From: Flectonema sp. DT1601
Taxonomy: Eukaryota; Euglenozoa; Diplonemea; Diplonemida; Diplonemidae
DNA length: 64,000 nt
Reading direction: 5' to 3'
Assembly: GCA_964019425.1 (NCBI GenBank)
Contig: OZ025805.1
Location: 344,501 to 408,500, forward strand
Every line of letters starts with the position of its first letter. The first letter of the stretch is position 1. This document shows, in pieces, positions 18,860 through 29,937 of this stretch. The translations under genes and the position numbers were made by a program. The notes beneath the pieces were generated by a model. That model was not told the DNA's origin. It saw only the letters and a program-made list of their open reading frames with translations, and did not search any database.

Positions 18860-19070
18860 GACTTACTTCTACACCATACTGATGATGAGAGAATAGAGGT
18901 AAGAGGTATATGGATTACTCTCGAAACCTAATAGTTACTTTAAAAGGCTAAGTTAAGCATCACACCTAGTCACTGTATCTCAGAACTAATGTTGAATTAT
19001 CGTTATGTTGTTTATGATACAATACATTTGTATTTTATGTACAAAATCAAACAGTTAACCCCCCCAATTA
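18860..19070. repeat. Intergenic repeat, copy a
   Basis: It shares GACTTACTTCTACACCATAC, GATGATGAGA, TTACTCTCGAAACCTAA, TTACTTTAAAAGG and TTAAGCATCA with 52634-52802 and, in part, 50988-51079, which lie between host genes. A C-box-like ATGATGA is kept in all three, but no matching D box was found. It may be an unclassified dispersed element or a processing signal. Confidence 0.6.
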
Positions 19071-19080
19071 ATACACATAT

Positions 19081-20270
19081 TTTCTGATCGAATGTGGCTC
19101 CGATGGACATTAAGAAATCAGTTCTTTTGAAATAGACCAATTGATGGATCCGATTTATTAATTAACTGGAATGAAGTCCCTTAGAACTTACTGATGAAGG
19201 CCTAAGAGGGACAAGTAGTATGAGATTAAGGCTCCTGAAAACTACGTATTCCACAAGTGTATTATGGAACAGCAGAACAATTGTGTTTTTATAATTTTTC
19301 TCTTTTTTTTTCATCGAAGACATGTTTTACGAGCGAAAGAGAGTTGTGGCAGCGTAACGTTAACACCCTTACTTTATAGGCTTGTTTCCGGTTGCGCACA
19401 AACAAAAACAAAGTGTGAGAATTACTTAGTGAGGTGCCGATTCTTTTTTATACTTTAATTTTTATGCACTTTTTTATAAGAAACTCATATTTTAACTATT
19501 GATTTTAATGAAAAATCAGAGCCTGATTTTGCATCTAAAACACCGTCATTTTATTTTACGATGGGAGGCTTCGAAGGGAAAATTTACACCCCGGCGGTCT
19601 ACGGGCTCTTCTGCTCCACAGGCAAGGGTCGCTCTAATTTCTTGCCCCGATAATGAGTCCCTGGTAAAGAATTGTTTGCCCACATTCAACTGATATTGGT
19701 TATGGTAGTCCTGTGGACCAGGGGAGGTAAGATCTTGACGGTATTACAAGACGGTGTACAAACATTTGCGTTGCTGTATGAGCAACTCAAGTAGGTTAAT
19801 AAGTACTCCACCTTCGGGGGCCGCCTTCCTGGTCTCCTTCAGACGTGTGGTAGTTGCAAAAACGTCTTCGCTCTTGTGAGAAATCTGTGTCCTTTCAAAA
19901 AAATGAAAGAAAAACCCTGTCGGAAATCTCTCAAAAAAAAAAAAAAAAAGTGCTCTGAACATCAACCCGGGGATTTGATTTCTGGCGGATGCAATTTTTG
20001 GGATTCAAGTGGAAAACTTTGGGGGGAAAAAAAAAGCATCTCCAAAAAAGAAAAATGCCTGAGCGTGAAGTCAAAAATGAGTCTCCTGCCAGGCATGATA
20101 ATGTTACATTATTTCACACTCGCAACGTAACCAAAATAAGTGTAAAATTCGTTAAAAAAAACTTCACACTCAGCCCGGAGTGAAATACTGTACTTTCCGA
20201 TTTTCACTGCAAGTGTAAATTTTCCCTAAGAAGCTAGATAGAGCAAAATAAAAAAAATAATAAAGAATGC
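19081..20270. other. Intergenic stretch between genes D and E
   Basis: Bases 19081-19280 repeat at 22838-23035 (downstream of gene E), with landmarks TTTTCTGATCGAATGTGGCT and GATTAAGGCTCCTGAAAACT. The rest (19300-20270) is AT-rich with A/T runs. No gene is supported: the frames at 19499-19693 and 19876-20130 have no recognisable content. Confidence 0.5.
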
Positions 20271-20274
20271 GGAA

Positions 20275-20971
20275 AAAAAAAAAAGAGAGAACTAAATAGT
20301 CAGTCACTCACCATCTTTTCTTTTCAACACACGCGAGAGTTAATATTTGAAAAAGTAAAAGTCAAAAAAATGCTCCACAAGGCCGTGACCGTGGTATACG
20401 TTTCTCCAAACTTTTGGTTGGAATTGTAAGTTTTCCCTTAATAAAAAGTTCATTGTGACGATAACAACCCCATTTTTATTCTCCTTTTTTAATACTTTCT
20501 TAATATTTTATTGCATGGCATTCACTCCAGATCGAAGTTATTATTATTTTTAAAACAGCGACGCGGATGTAAATTATTTGAGACAGAGGCTATCTGGAGT
20601 TCTACATTTTATATTTTACTCTAACTTCTGACTTCTTAAGGAAAATAAATACATGAAGTAGAAATGTAAGGAAGTACAGTATTGATGTATGTGTTTGAAC
20701 TGTTCAATAATCAGAAAGACTCACAAGCAGCGATTCGTACTTCTGTTTTTCCTTTGAAATCAATGAATAATGTAAACCTTGTGCTGAATGAGTCACATCC
20801 TTGTAGTGTTCACTTTCATTCATTCAGGTCACTGAAACAGATGAATCCTTTAGTAAAACAGTATTCATACCCCTTTGAGGGAATGTAATTACATGTCGCA
20901 TCCTCGTAGTATTCGATACCCAGATGTCACTTGTACGAGTTCTTTCTAACAGAACCTTTCCCACCTCACAG
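20275..20971 (+). repeat. Conserved LRR-gene leader (gene E copy)
   Basis: This matches 431-1126 and the corresponding leaders of B, C and, from about 24420, F. It includes CTCCACAAGGCCGTGACCGT, GCATTCACTCCAGATCGAAG, the 68-codon upstream ORF (20682-20888) and the acceptor AG at 20971. Long conservation of non-coding leader suggests recent duplication or shared expression signals. Confidence 0.75.
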
Positions 20972-20985
20972 CAAATTATTTAAAA

Positions 20986-22524
20986 ATGACAATGCAAGTT
21001 TTCGTGACGTGTCCTGATTGGGGACTCCCCGCAGTGACAGTGACGGCTGGTGCTGATTCGGTTGTGAGCGACGTGTTGACGGCGGCGGCTGAGGAGTGGG
21101 ATGTGGATCCGGATGAAGTTGAACTCTCGTTTGCTGGTGATACCCTTTGCGAAACTGATCGGCTGGCAGATCATGGAGTGGTTGCAGACAGCGAGTTTGA
21201 AATGTGGACGAAGCAGTTTAGGATATTCGGTAAAAGCTGGTTTGTTGATGATGCAAAACGGGAGAAGCTGCTTCTTTGGATGAGAGACCACATTACGGAG
21301 TATTTATATCTGGACACTGCGACATTCACAGAAGATGGTTGCCTCACTGTTGACGGTGACCTGCTTCCTTCAGATGCCAAACAGGTTGCTTTCCGCAATT
21401 CAAATTCCAACAGCACAGCCATGTCATCAGTTACCACTATCGGAGATGAGTTCTTGTATGAGTGTTCAATCACTTCTCTTGACCTTTCAGGTCTTAGTAG
21501 TGTCACTACTATTGGAGATAAGTTCTTGTATTTCTGTTCAGAAATCACTTCTGTTAACCTTTCAACTCTTAGTTGTGTTACCATTATTGGTAATAATTTC
21601 TTTTATTACTGCAATCATATAACTTCTCTTGACCTTTCAGGTCTTAGTAGTGTCACCGCTATTGGTTATAATTTCTTGTCTTCCTGTTCCCAAATCACTT
21701 CTCTTGACCTTTCAGGTCTTGGTAGTGTCACCACCATTGGTGAAGGTTTCTTTTCTTTCTGTGAACAAATCACTTCTCTTGACTTTTCATGTCTTAGTAG
21801 TGTCACCACTATTGGTGATGAATTCTTGTCTTCCTGTGAACAAATCACTTCTCTTGACCTTTCAGGTCTTAGTAGTGTCACCACTATTGAGAATGATTTC
21901 TTGTCTTGCTGTAAACAAATCACTTCTCTTGACCTTTCAGGTCTTGGTAGTGTCACCGCTATTGGGAATTATTTCCTGTATTACTGTGATGAAATCACTT
22001 CTCTTGACCTTTCAGGTCTTAGTAGTGTCACCACTATTGGGAATTATTTCCTGTATAACTGTGAACAAATCACTTCTCTTGACTTTTCATGTCTTAGTAG
22101 TGTAACCACTATTGGTGATGAATTCTTGTCTTCCTGTGAACAAATCACTTCTCTTGACCTTTCAGGTCTTAGTAGTGTCACCACTATTGGAGATAGATTC
22201 TTGTCTTTCTGTAAAGAAATCACTTCTGTAAACTTTTCAGGTCTTAGTAGTGTCACCACTATTGGTGATTATTTCTTGTCTTTCTGTGAACAAATCACTT
22301 CTCTTGACCTTTCAGGTCTTAGTAGTGTCACCACTATTGGTGATTATTTCTTGTCTTCCCGTTCACAAATTACTTCTCTTGACCTTTCAGGTATTAGTAG
22401 TGTCACAACTATTGGTTATCGCTTTCTCGATGAATGTGACTCTCTTGAATCTGTGCAGCTTCCTGAAAGTAATAGCGCTCTATTTGAGGAGTCTGTGAAA
22501 GCAGCGATTGATCATTCAGGATAA
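20986..22524 (+). CDS. Ubiquitin-like/LRR protein E, 14 LRR units
   Basis: This is the longest intact family member, 512 aa. The first ATG after the acceptor (20971) is at 20986, giving MTMQVF; the family start MQVF is two codons later. It has a ubiquitin-like domain, the WFVDDAKREKLLLWMRDHI linker, 14 LRR units of 25 residues (A and C have nine), and the AAIDHSG tail. Some neighbouring units are near-identical at DNA level (for example the DFSCLSSVTTIGDEFLSSC units at about 21790 and 22090), which shows internal repeat amplification. Function is unknown; a protein-interaction role is inferred from the fold only. Confidence 0.87.
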   Translation: MTMQVFVTCPDWGLPAVTVTAGADSVVSDVLTAAAEEWDVDPDEVELSFAGDTLCETDRLADHGVVADSEFEMWTKQFRIFGKSWFVDDAKREKLLLWMRDHITEYLYLDTATFTEDGCLTVDGDLLPSDAKQVAFRNSNSNSTAMSSVTTIGDEFLYECSITSLDLSGLSSVTTIGDKFLYFCSEITSVNLSTLSCVTIIGNNFFYYCNHITSLDLSGLSSVTAIGYNFLSSCSQITSLDLSGLGSVTTIGEGFFSFCEQITSLDFSCLSSVTTIGDEFLSSCEQITSLDLSGLSSVTTIENDFLSCCKQITSLDLSGLGSVTAIGNYFLYYCDEITSLDLSGLSSVTTIGNYFLYNCEQITSLDFSCLSSVTTIGDEFLSSCEQITSLDLSGLSSVTTIGDRFLSFCKEITSVNFSGLSSVTTIGDYFLSFCEQITSLDLSGLSSVTTIGDYFLSSRSQITSLDLSGISSVTTIGYRFLDECDSLESVQLPESNSALFEESVKAAIDHSG

Positions 22525-22837
22525 AGTGGTGAATTGATTCTTAAAATTTTATTGTTATTTTTATTTCTATCCACTGGGAAGTGAAACGAAGAAAATATTA
22601 AACTTTTGTGAACTTGCGAAACTGAATTCAATTTCTGTAGCTGATTAGAAATATTTTTTCGAAAAAGGAAAACTCGCACATCCTTCCCGAGTGAAAATCC
22701 TGTCAAAATGATCAAAAGATAATTGTTGATCTGTTTTTCCCTTTGACTGTAATATATCGTTTCATTCCTTTAGTGTAATTGTCTTGTTTTATTTTATTAG
22801 AATCATTTCTCTTTTCTTACCATTACTTTATTTCTTA

Positions 22838-23035
22838 TTTTCTGATCGAATGTGGCTCCGATGGACTTTATGAAATCAGTTCTTTTGAAATAGACCAATT
22901 GATGGATCCGATTTATTAATTAACTGGAATGAAGTCCCTTAGAACTTACTGATGAAGGCCTAAGAGGGACAAGCAGTATGAGATTAAGGCTCCTGAAAAC
23001 TACGTATTCCACAAGTGTATTATGGAACAGCGGAA
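22838..23035 (+). repeat. 3' intergenic repeat shared with gene D flank
   Basis: Near-identical to 19081-19280. It is part of the duplicated 3' flank of D and E and holds no gene. Confidence 0.75.
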
Positions 23036-23244
23036 CAATCGTGTTCTTATAATTTTTCTTTTTTTTTTTTTTTATATGAGGTCAAAAGTCTGGTACCGTT
23101 TTGGTCAACGGTAAACTGCGGGCATGTACAACTCAATCGAGACCCAACACCGTCTGAAACATGCCCCAAAGAATTCAATTCCGGGTGTGAGATCTCACTT
23201 TATTCGTAATACTTGTAAAAAAAAAAAGAAATCCTGCATTTTTT

Positions 23245-23894
23245 GCTTGTGGCTTACAGAGAACTGGCTTGTGGCTACAGAGAACTGGCTTGTGGCTTAC
23301 AGAGAACTGGCTTGTGGCTTACAGAGAACTGGCTTGTGGCTTACAGAGAACTGGCTTGTGGCTTACAGAGAACTGGCTTGTGGCTTACAGAGAACTGGCT
23401 TGTGGCTACAGAGAACTGGCTTGTGGCTTACAGAGAACTGGCTTGTGGCTACAGAGAACTGGCTTGTGGCTTACAGAGAACTGGCTTGTGGCTTACAGAG
23501 AACTGGCTTGTGGCTTACAGAGAACTGGCTTGTGGCTACAGAGAACTGGCTTGTGGCTACAGAGAACTGGCTTGTGGCTTACAGAGAACTGGCTTGTGGC
23601 TACAGAGAACTGGCTTGTGGCTTACAGAGAACTGGCTTGTGGCTTACAGAGAACTGGCTTGTGGCTTACAGAGAACTGGCTTGTGGCTTACAGAGAACTG
23701 GCTTGTGGCTTACAGAGAACTGGCTTGTGGCTTACAGAGAACTGGCTTGTGGCTTACAGAGAACTGGCTTGTGGCTTACAGAGAACTGGCTTGTGGCTTA
23801 CAGAGAACTGGCTTGTGGCTACAGAGAACTGGCTTGTGGCTTACAGAGAACTGGCTTGTGGCTTACAGAGAACTGGCTTGTGGCTTACAGAGAA
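23245..23894. repeat. Minisatellite, 21/22-bp unit, about 29 copies
   Basis: A near-perfect tandem array of CTTGTGGCTTACAGAGAAC plus TGG, 22 bp, with interspersed 21-bp versions lacking one T. I count 29 copies of the GAACTGG core. Because 22 is not a multiple of three and the unit has no stop, all three + frames stay open and cycle through the same three peptides; these are not genes. The array is bordered by a poly-A run on the left. Confidence 0.95.
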
Positions 23895-24234
23895 ACCCAA
23901 ATATTACATATGCAGCAAGTATCATCCCCCAAATCTATATTCTAATATTTCATTATAAAAATAAATGGAATTATCGGTAAAAATAATACTTTTAACGTGA
24001 TAATTATTATTAGTATCACGTTCTACACTTTTTGCGCTTCCAAAGGACGTAGTCACATTCTGATCGCAAGAGCCCTGAGTAGAACTCGGGAGAGTTACCA
24101 TCAGTTTTGAGTTGATTTGTATGCGTCAAAAAAAAGTCAATTGCTGTCAAGTCCCATTGTGCAACTTGAAATGCATAGTTATACCCAAACTGTACTTCTT
24201 CTGCTGATAATAATGTGATGATGACTCTTGTGGT

Positions 24235-24288
24235 AAGGAGTCTTCTCCTTAGGTACCTGTGGCAAGGTACTGAAGGAGAAGACTCCTT
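24235..24288. repeat. Perfect 16-bp inverted repeat (hairpin)
   Basis: AAGGAGTCTTCTCCTT (24235-24250) and its complement AAGGAGAAGACTCCTT (24273-24288) are separated by 22 bp that begin AGGTACC and end GGTACTG, which can add partial inner pairing. It lies in non-coding DNA at the left edge of gene F's leader. The role is unknown. Confidence 0.8.
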
Positions 24289-25476
24289 ATAATCAAGTTT
24301 TATAATTAAATCATCTCCGTATCAGAAGTGTTTTCTGAATAGACTGAAATGAATAAAAAATACCCTGTGATGATAACAACTCCATTTTTTATTCTCCTTT
24401 TTTTATTTTCACTAAAATCTTTCTAATATTTTATTGCATGGCATTCACTCCAGATCGAAGTTATTATTATTTTTAAAACAGCGACGCGGATGTAAATTAT
24501 TTGAGACAGAGGCTATCTGGAGTTCTACATTTTATATTTTACTCTAACTTCTGACTTCTTAAGGAAAATAAATACATGAAGTAGAAATGTAAGGAAGTAC
24601 AGTATTGATGTATGTGTTTGAACTGTTCAATAATCAGAAAGACTCACAAGCAGCGATTCGTACTTCTGTTTTTCCTTTGAAATCAATGAATAATGTAAAC
24701 CTTGTGCTGAATGAGTCACATCCTTGTAGTGTTCACTTTCATTCATTCAGGTCACTGAAACAGATGAATCCTTTAGTAAAACAGTATTCATACCCCTTTG
24801 AGGGAATGTAATTACATGTCGCATCCTCGTAGTATTCGATACCCAGATGTCATTTGTACGAGTTCTTTCTAACAGAACCTTTCCCACCTCACAGCAAATT
24901 ATTTAAAAATGACAATGCAAGTTTTTGTGACGTGTCCTGATTGGGGACTCCCCGCAGTGACAGTGACGGCTGGTGCTGATTCAGTTGTGAACGACGTGTT
25001 GACGGCGGCTGCTGAGGAATGGGATGTGGATCCGGAGGAAGTTGAACTCTCGTTTGCTGGTGATACCCTTTGCGAGACTGATCGGCTGGCAGATCATGGA
25101 GTGGTTGCAGACAGCGAGTTGGAAATGTGGAAGAAGCAGTTTAGGATATTCGGTAAATGCTGGTTTGTTGATGATGCAAAACGGGAGAAGCTGCTTCTTT
25201 GGATGAGAGACCACATTACGGAGTATTTATATCTGGACACTGCCACATTCACAGAAGATGGTTGCCTCACTGTTGACGAGGGGTTGCTTCCTTCAGATGC
25301 CAAACGGATTTCCTTCCGCTATTTAAATTGCAATAGCACGGTAATCTCACAGGTTACTGCTATTGGAGATAACTTCTTGTGTAACTGTTCAGAAATCACT
25401 TCTCTTGACCTTTCAGGTCTTAGTAGTGTCACCAGTATTGGAGATGATTTTTTGTTTAATTGTTCACAAATCACTT

Positions 25477-25549
25477 GGGTAACGAAACTCGGATAGCGCG
25501 CCTCCTCGTGGTGTTACCTGGATGCACCTTGTGTGTAACTAGAGTGCTG
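25477..25549 (+). ncRNA. HDV-like ribozyme of element S2
   Basis: P1 is GGGTAAC with GTTACCT, fully paired. P2 is TAGCGC with GTGCTG, with a T-G wobble where S1 has C-G. P3 is GCC/GGT capped by TCCTCGT, with the same J4/2 AACTAGA. Compared with S1 and S3 the changes mostly keep pairing, which supports the fold. Confidence 0.72.
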
Positions 25550-26171
25550 ACGTATTGTTGTTGTTGCTGTGTATTCTTTTACCCCCGTTTTATTTTCCGG
25601 TAGCCTAACCTTTAAAAAAAAAGGACAACATAGCAGAAGGTCAGGTGATCCGGCCCGGGATACTCAGGCACCCAGAGCTCACAGGGGCCACCGGGTTTTT
25701 ATTTTTTCCTTAGTGGCATGATTTCCCTTTACCCCCATTTCCTTCAAACTTCCCCCGTTTAGTCTTTTCACGCATGGGGGGATTATAAGTTCAGGTCGCC
25801 TGAAATGTATTAACAGTATCAGCCCCGCGAGTTACTCGGGGAGCTCCCATGCAATGTGTGGAGAAAGAGGCCATCCCTCCCCCTACCTCTCTGCTTTACT
25901 ACGTCGTTTTTTGTGTGTGGCATTTCTTTTCTTATATTCTTTTCTTTTCAATCTTGTTCCTTCACACGCGGTTGTTCGAGCGGTTGTGAACCACCTTGGG
26001 TCTCTTACGGTCTCCAAGCTACTGTTGTGCGAAGAAACAAATCTGTTGGTGCGGTGGCCTTCCGACGCCACCTGGACCGCAACTCGTTCACAGTGCCCTA
26101 CCCGGTTCTCCACCGGACCGCCTGAGCGACGGGATCCATGGGATTCAAACCCCTAAACACTGGTTAATTTT
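25477..26171 (+). mobile_element. Short non-autonomous element S2
   Basis: This 695-bp copy is nearly identical to S1, with the same 5' ribozyme and ACTGGTTAATTTT 3' end. It is flanked by the perfect 20-bp duplication TAATTGTTCACAAATCACTT (25457-25476 and 26172-26191). The insertion point in the LRR repeat is the same as for S1 and both LINEs. Confidence 0.88.
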
Positions 26172-26762
26172 TAATTGTTCACAAATCACTTCTCTTGACC
26201 TTTCGGGTCTTACTAGTGTCACCAGTATTGGAGATTGTTTTTTGTATTATTATTGTTCAGAAATCACTTCTCTTGACTTTTCCGGTCTTAGTAGTGTCAC
26301 CAGTATTGGAAATTATTTCTTGTATGAGTGTTCAAAAATTACTTCTCTTGACCTTTCAGGTCTTAGTAGTGCCACCACTATTGGTGATTATTTCTTGTAT
26401 GAGTGTTCAGAAATCACTTCTCTTGATCTTTCTGTTCTTAGTGATGTGAATAAAATTGGTGAGTGCTTCCTCGATAATTGCAGCGCCCTGAAAAGTGTTC
26501 AGCTGCCTCAAAATAATAGAGCTCTCTTTGAACTGTCTGTTAAATGTAAAGTGTTAAGTTGATTCTTGGTTGTCATTTATTTTTTGTATTTTTGTCGGGT
26601 TGAGTCTCCTCCTGCGGTGAAATCCCCTTGGGGTAGATAAAGAACGTTTCTTTCCTTTAGTGTAATGGTCTTATTTTATTTTAGTATCATTTCTCTCTCT
26701 TATCATTACTTTATTTATTATTTTCTGATCTAATGTGGCGTTATCAGCTCAAACAATTTTGC

Positions 26763-26791
26763 TAACTAAACTAAACTAAACTAAACTAAAC
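26763..26791. repeat. (CTAAA)n microsatellite
   Basis: About five CTAAA units follow TTTTGCTAA. A shorter version with the same lead-in (TTTTGCTAACTAAACTAAAC) is at about 44508-44530. Confidence 0.85.
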
Positions 26792-27379
26792 ACTGTCTGC
26801 TCACGTGGGCGGTAGGTTTAGGTTGTCATTTGTTTCAGGTTATTCTACGTCTGTGAGAGTCTCACGGTTGCTGGATCCTACTTGCTAATCGCCCGTTCTT
26901 TTGCTGATTATTTTCATATAAAATCTTGTAATCCGGGTGTGATTTTTTTTTGCGAAATCAATTATTCCCTTTATCAGACTCTACTCCCACTTCTCTTCCC
27001 CTAAGTACTACTACATCTGCACCCTTTCATAGTGTAGATATTTCTTTTGTTGGATACAATTCTGGTGTTTGTCTTGACCTTCAATCTTAACATATACTTC
27101 TTTCTCAGGTGGCAATATAAGTGATGGAAGGCGCAAATTACTCATTTCCTCTTCATTTCAGCAAACCCAACATATACAGTTCTGGTGTTTGTCTTACCTT
27201 TTTAGCTGCTGATTTAATTCATATGCTGGTATGGTTGTTGTTAATAAGACAAAAAAGAAAATTATATTTTGCATTTAACAAGTATCGTAAGAACAAAAAA
27301 GAATGTTGGGGGCAGCACACGTACCCTTTATCAGTTTAAGTGGGTTCACGGTTTCGTGCACAAACAAAAAACTCACAAA

Positions 27380-27457
27380 ATGTCGAAAGTAGATATCCCA
27401 CAAGATTTCGACTGGTCAACTGTCGAGGTGCCTGAGATAGTCACCAGGATGGATTAG
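27380..27457 (+). other. 25-codon ORF, possible gene remnant
   Basis: It begins with ATG after an A-rich leader (AAACTCACAAAATG) and encodes MSKVDIPQDFDWSTVEVPEI followed by VTRMD. Composition is protein-like, but it is short and unrecognised. It may be the 5' end of a decayed gene continuing near 27553. Confidence 0.25.
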
Positions 27458-27552
27458 ATGTATCTTCTCAATACACCTGACATGTAACTCCAATGTGAGA
27501 ATCTATTTCAATAATTCCTCTCATTGTTGTTCGCTTCTCAGCTTCGGACTTT

Positions 27553-27750
27553 ATGAGCGCCAAGGAAGGAAGTTACGATGATGTTGAAGGTCCCAGAGAT
27601 CCACCCATTACGTCTGTTAACATCACAGATACATGTGGCGAATACTAAAGATGCCGGGCAGGCAAGCTTCTTTCAGAGATTGTTGCCTATGAGATGGTAG
27701 TTGCACACATTCATACAGCGCAGAAACTGCTGAAACTCAACCCCAGGTAG
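27553..27750 (+). pseudogene. Coding-like remnant with in-frame stop
   Basis: A frame starting ATG at 27553 reads MSAKEGSYDDVEGPRDPPIT, stops at TAA (27646-27648) and continues open as KLLSEIVAYEMVVAHIHTAQ to a TAG at 27748-27750. The second half looks like an amphipathic helix. I do not recognise the family; a decayed host gene is the simplest reading. Confidence 0.3.
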
Positions 27751-28735
27751 AGAACAGTACTGTGTGTATGAGATAGTGTCTTTTAGAGGGGAGTTATTAT
27801 TAACTAGGTCATCATGTTTTCAACAGTAACAGTAATCGCCTCTCTCCTTTTTCTTGATACATGGAGGAGTTTTATACTATGGTACCACTCGAGGTTACTA
27901 GTTCATCTTGAACCTGATTTTTCATGTCAGGTGTTACAACTGACAGGCAACCACTGACTTCCACCTTCTTGTCCCTGTTCTTCCACAATTCCTTTCCTAC
28001 TTCTATCCCAGTCTTATTCACTTCTGCTATCCCCAGCCACTGGAACATAGAGTTTGTAGCAGTGTCCTCAAGCAGCTATAGATTCCAGATAAATTCCAGT
28101 AATCCTGAGGGTGTACTTATTGTGAGTAGCATGCTCACATTGCTCAACCCATCACTGCCAGCAAGGGTGACTCAGAATCACCACCCGATATCGTACTCTG
28201 CAGTTCTCACGGGATCTATGATTCTCCTGTCTCATCACTTCTCCTGTTCCTATCATTCCGGTCTTCATAGGAATCCAGGGTGTAAACAAATTTCTGCAAT
28301 GTAGCTGCTAAGCTGGTTTTTGAGTATTTTGAGGGCAACCAACAGAGATACAAGGCAAAAGTACCAGAAACAGTCAAAAAATATGGAATTTTGAAACTGG
28401 TGAGCAGTTAGAGGATGCCCCAGTACCGGATTTGAGTTTTTTGGATAGTATTTTCGTGGGGTGGTGAGCTCGGATTGGGTGTTAGGTGCCCACAGAATAG
28501 CCTGGTAAAAATTGGGGGGGGGGGGGTTTCTGCACCGCCTCATATTTTATTGCATGGCATTTGCTCCAGATCGAAGTTATTATTATTTTTAAAACAGCTA
28601 CCCGGATGTACATTATTTTAGACAGAGGCTATCCGAAATTTTCAACTTTTTCATTATAGTTTTTTATAAACAATGTTTTTTTTTAATCTAAACTTCCATC
28701 ACAGGATACTTTTTCTCACCACAAGAACTCTTGCG
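27751..28735. other. Stretch without recognisable gene
   Basis: A 126-codon frame (27924-28304) is Ser/Pro-rich and unrecognised. A run of G lies at about 28516-28527. From about 28540 the sequence becomes the LRR-gene leader (CATTTGCTCCAGATCGAAG), more diverged than in other copies and matching 38890-39060. Confidence 0.4.
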
Positions 28736-28890
28736 ATGCAGGTTTCTGTAGTGTTTCCCGACTCAGGATTTGGAGATGCAGTTTTGACATCAACATCAGA
28801 GTCTGTCGTACGTGATGTTATAGAAACAGTTAACTGAGGAATGGGATGTTGACTCAGAATTTATTGAGATGATGGTATTGCGGTGATGTT
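28736..28890 (+). pseudogene. Ubiquitin-like/LRR N-terminal fragment
   Basis: ATG at 28736 opens MQVSVVFPDSGFGDAVLTST, clearly related to the MQVFVTCPDWGLPAVTVT start of the family. After the ETVN codons a TGA closes the frame; one base shift away the frame reads TEEWDVDSEFIEMM, matching the family EEWDVDPDEVE. It is therefore a frameshifted fragment of an older, diverged paralogue. A near-identical copy lies at 39065-39215, each upstream of a family gene (G and H). Confidence 0.75.
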
Positions 28891-29869
28891 TTTTAGAAAG
28901 GAATGGTTTTACTGATTTGAATAAGATAAATAAATTGCTAACACCGAGTAATGACATTTATTTTGAACAATAAAATTAGATTAGACTTGTGAGACATTTA
29001 GCCCTGATCAGTAGCATAGGATCAGAGTTTATATTCGGTTGGGAATATTTGAAAAAAATAAGCAGGGAAGTTCTCCATTGATATCGGAAATGAGTACCTA
29101 GGCATGGGTCACATCCTTGTAGTGTTCACTTTTATTCATTCAGGTCACTGAAACAGATGAATCCTTTAGTAAAACAGTATTCATACCCCTTTGAGGGAAT
29201 GTAATTACATGTCGCATCCTCGTAGTATTCGATACCCAGATGTCACTTGTACGAGTTCTTTCTAACAGAACCTTTCCCACCTCACAGCAAATTATTTAAA
29301 AAAGACAATGCAAGTTTTTGTGACGTGTCCTGATTGGGGACTCCCCGCAGTGACAGTGACGGCTGGTGCTGATTCAGTTGTGAACGACGTGTTGACAGAG
29401 GCTGCTGAGGAATGGGATGTGGATCCGGAGGAAGTTGAACTCTCGTTTGCTGGTGATACCCTTTGCGAAATTGATCGGCTGGCAGATCATGGAGTGGTTG
29501 CAAACAGCGAGTTGGAAATGTGGAAGAAGCAGTTTAGGATATTCGGTAAAAGCTGGTTTGTTGATGATGCAAAACGGGAGCAGCTGCTTCTTTGGATGAG
29601 AGATCACATTGCGGAGTATTTATGTCTGGACACTGCCACATTCGCAGAAGATGGTTGCCTAACTGTTGACGGTGACCTTCTTCCTTCAGATGCCGAACAG
29701 GTAGCTTTCCGCAATTCAAATTCCAACAGCACAGCCATGTCATCAGTTACCACTATCGGAGATGAGTTCTTGTCTTCCTGTTCACAAATTACTTCTCTTG
29801 ACCTTTCAAGTCTTAGTAGTGTCACCACTATAGGAAACTTATTCTTGTCTTCCTGTTCACAAATCACTT

Positions 29870-29937
29870 GGGATCACGACACCTGCCTCCTCGCGGCGGT
29901 CCCGGACGACTTCGATAGGGGTCGACAAAACAGTGTC
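29870..29937 (+). ncRNA. HDV-like ribozyme (LINE copy 2)
   Basis: It has the same 68-nt fold as copy 1: P1 GGGATC/GGTCCC, P3 GCC/GGC with loop TCCTCGC, and P4 CGAC/GTCG. P2 here is GACAC with GTGTC, one pair shorter than in copy 1 because the 3' strand reads AGTGTC. The joining strand is ACAAAAC with the candidate catalytic C followed by AA. Confidence 0.82.

Larger units (their letters stand above)
24909..26562 (+). pseudogene. Ubiquitin-like/LRR gene F, split by short element
   Basis: The ATG at 24909 (after the acceptor at about 24892) opens the ubiquitin-like domain and two LRR units, then the frame runs into element S2 and stops at 25494-25496 (SQITWVTKLG then stop). LRR coding resumes at 26172 and ends at 26560-26562 with a different tail (NNRALFELSVKCKVLS instead of AAIDHSG). 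The gene is disrupted unless the element is removed at RNA level, for which there is no evidence. Confidence 0.83.

Noticed and set aside
18860-19070. Box C/D snoRNA
   Set aside because: An ATGATGA C box is present in all three repeat copies, but no properly spaced CTGA D box or terminal stem was found.
23245-23894. CRISPR-like array
   Set aside because: Units are contiguous and identical with no unique spacers, and the genome is eukaryotic.
23124-23980. Three overlapping ORFs of 229-273 codons (RELACGLQRTGLWLTENW repeats)
   Set aside because: They are the three frames of the 21/22-bp minisatellite. The unit has no stop in any frame, so openness says nothing about coding.
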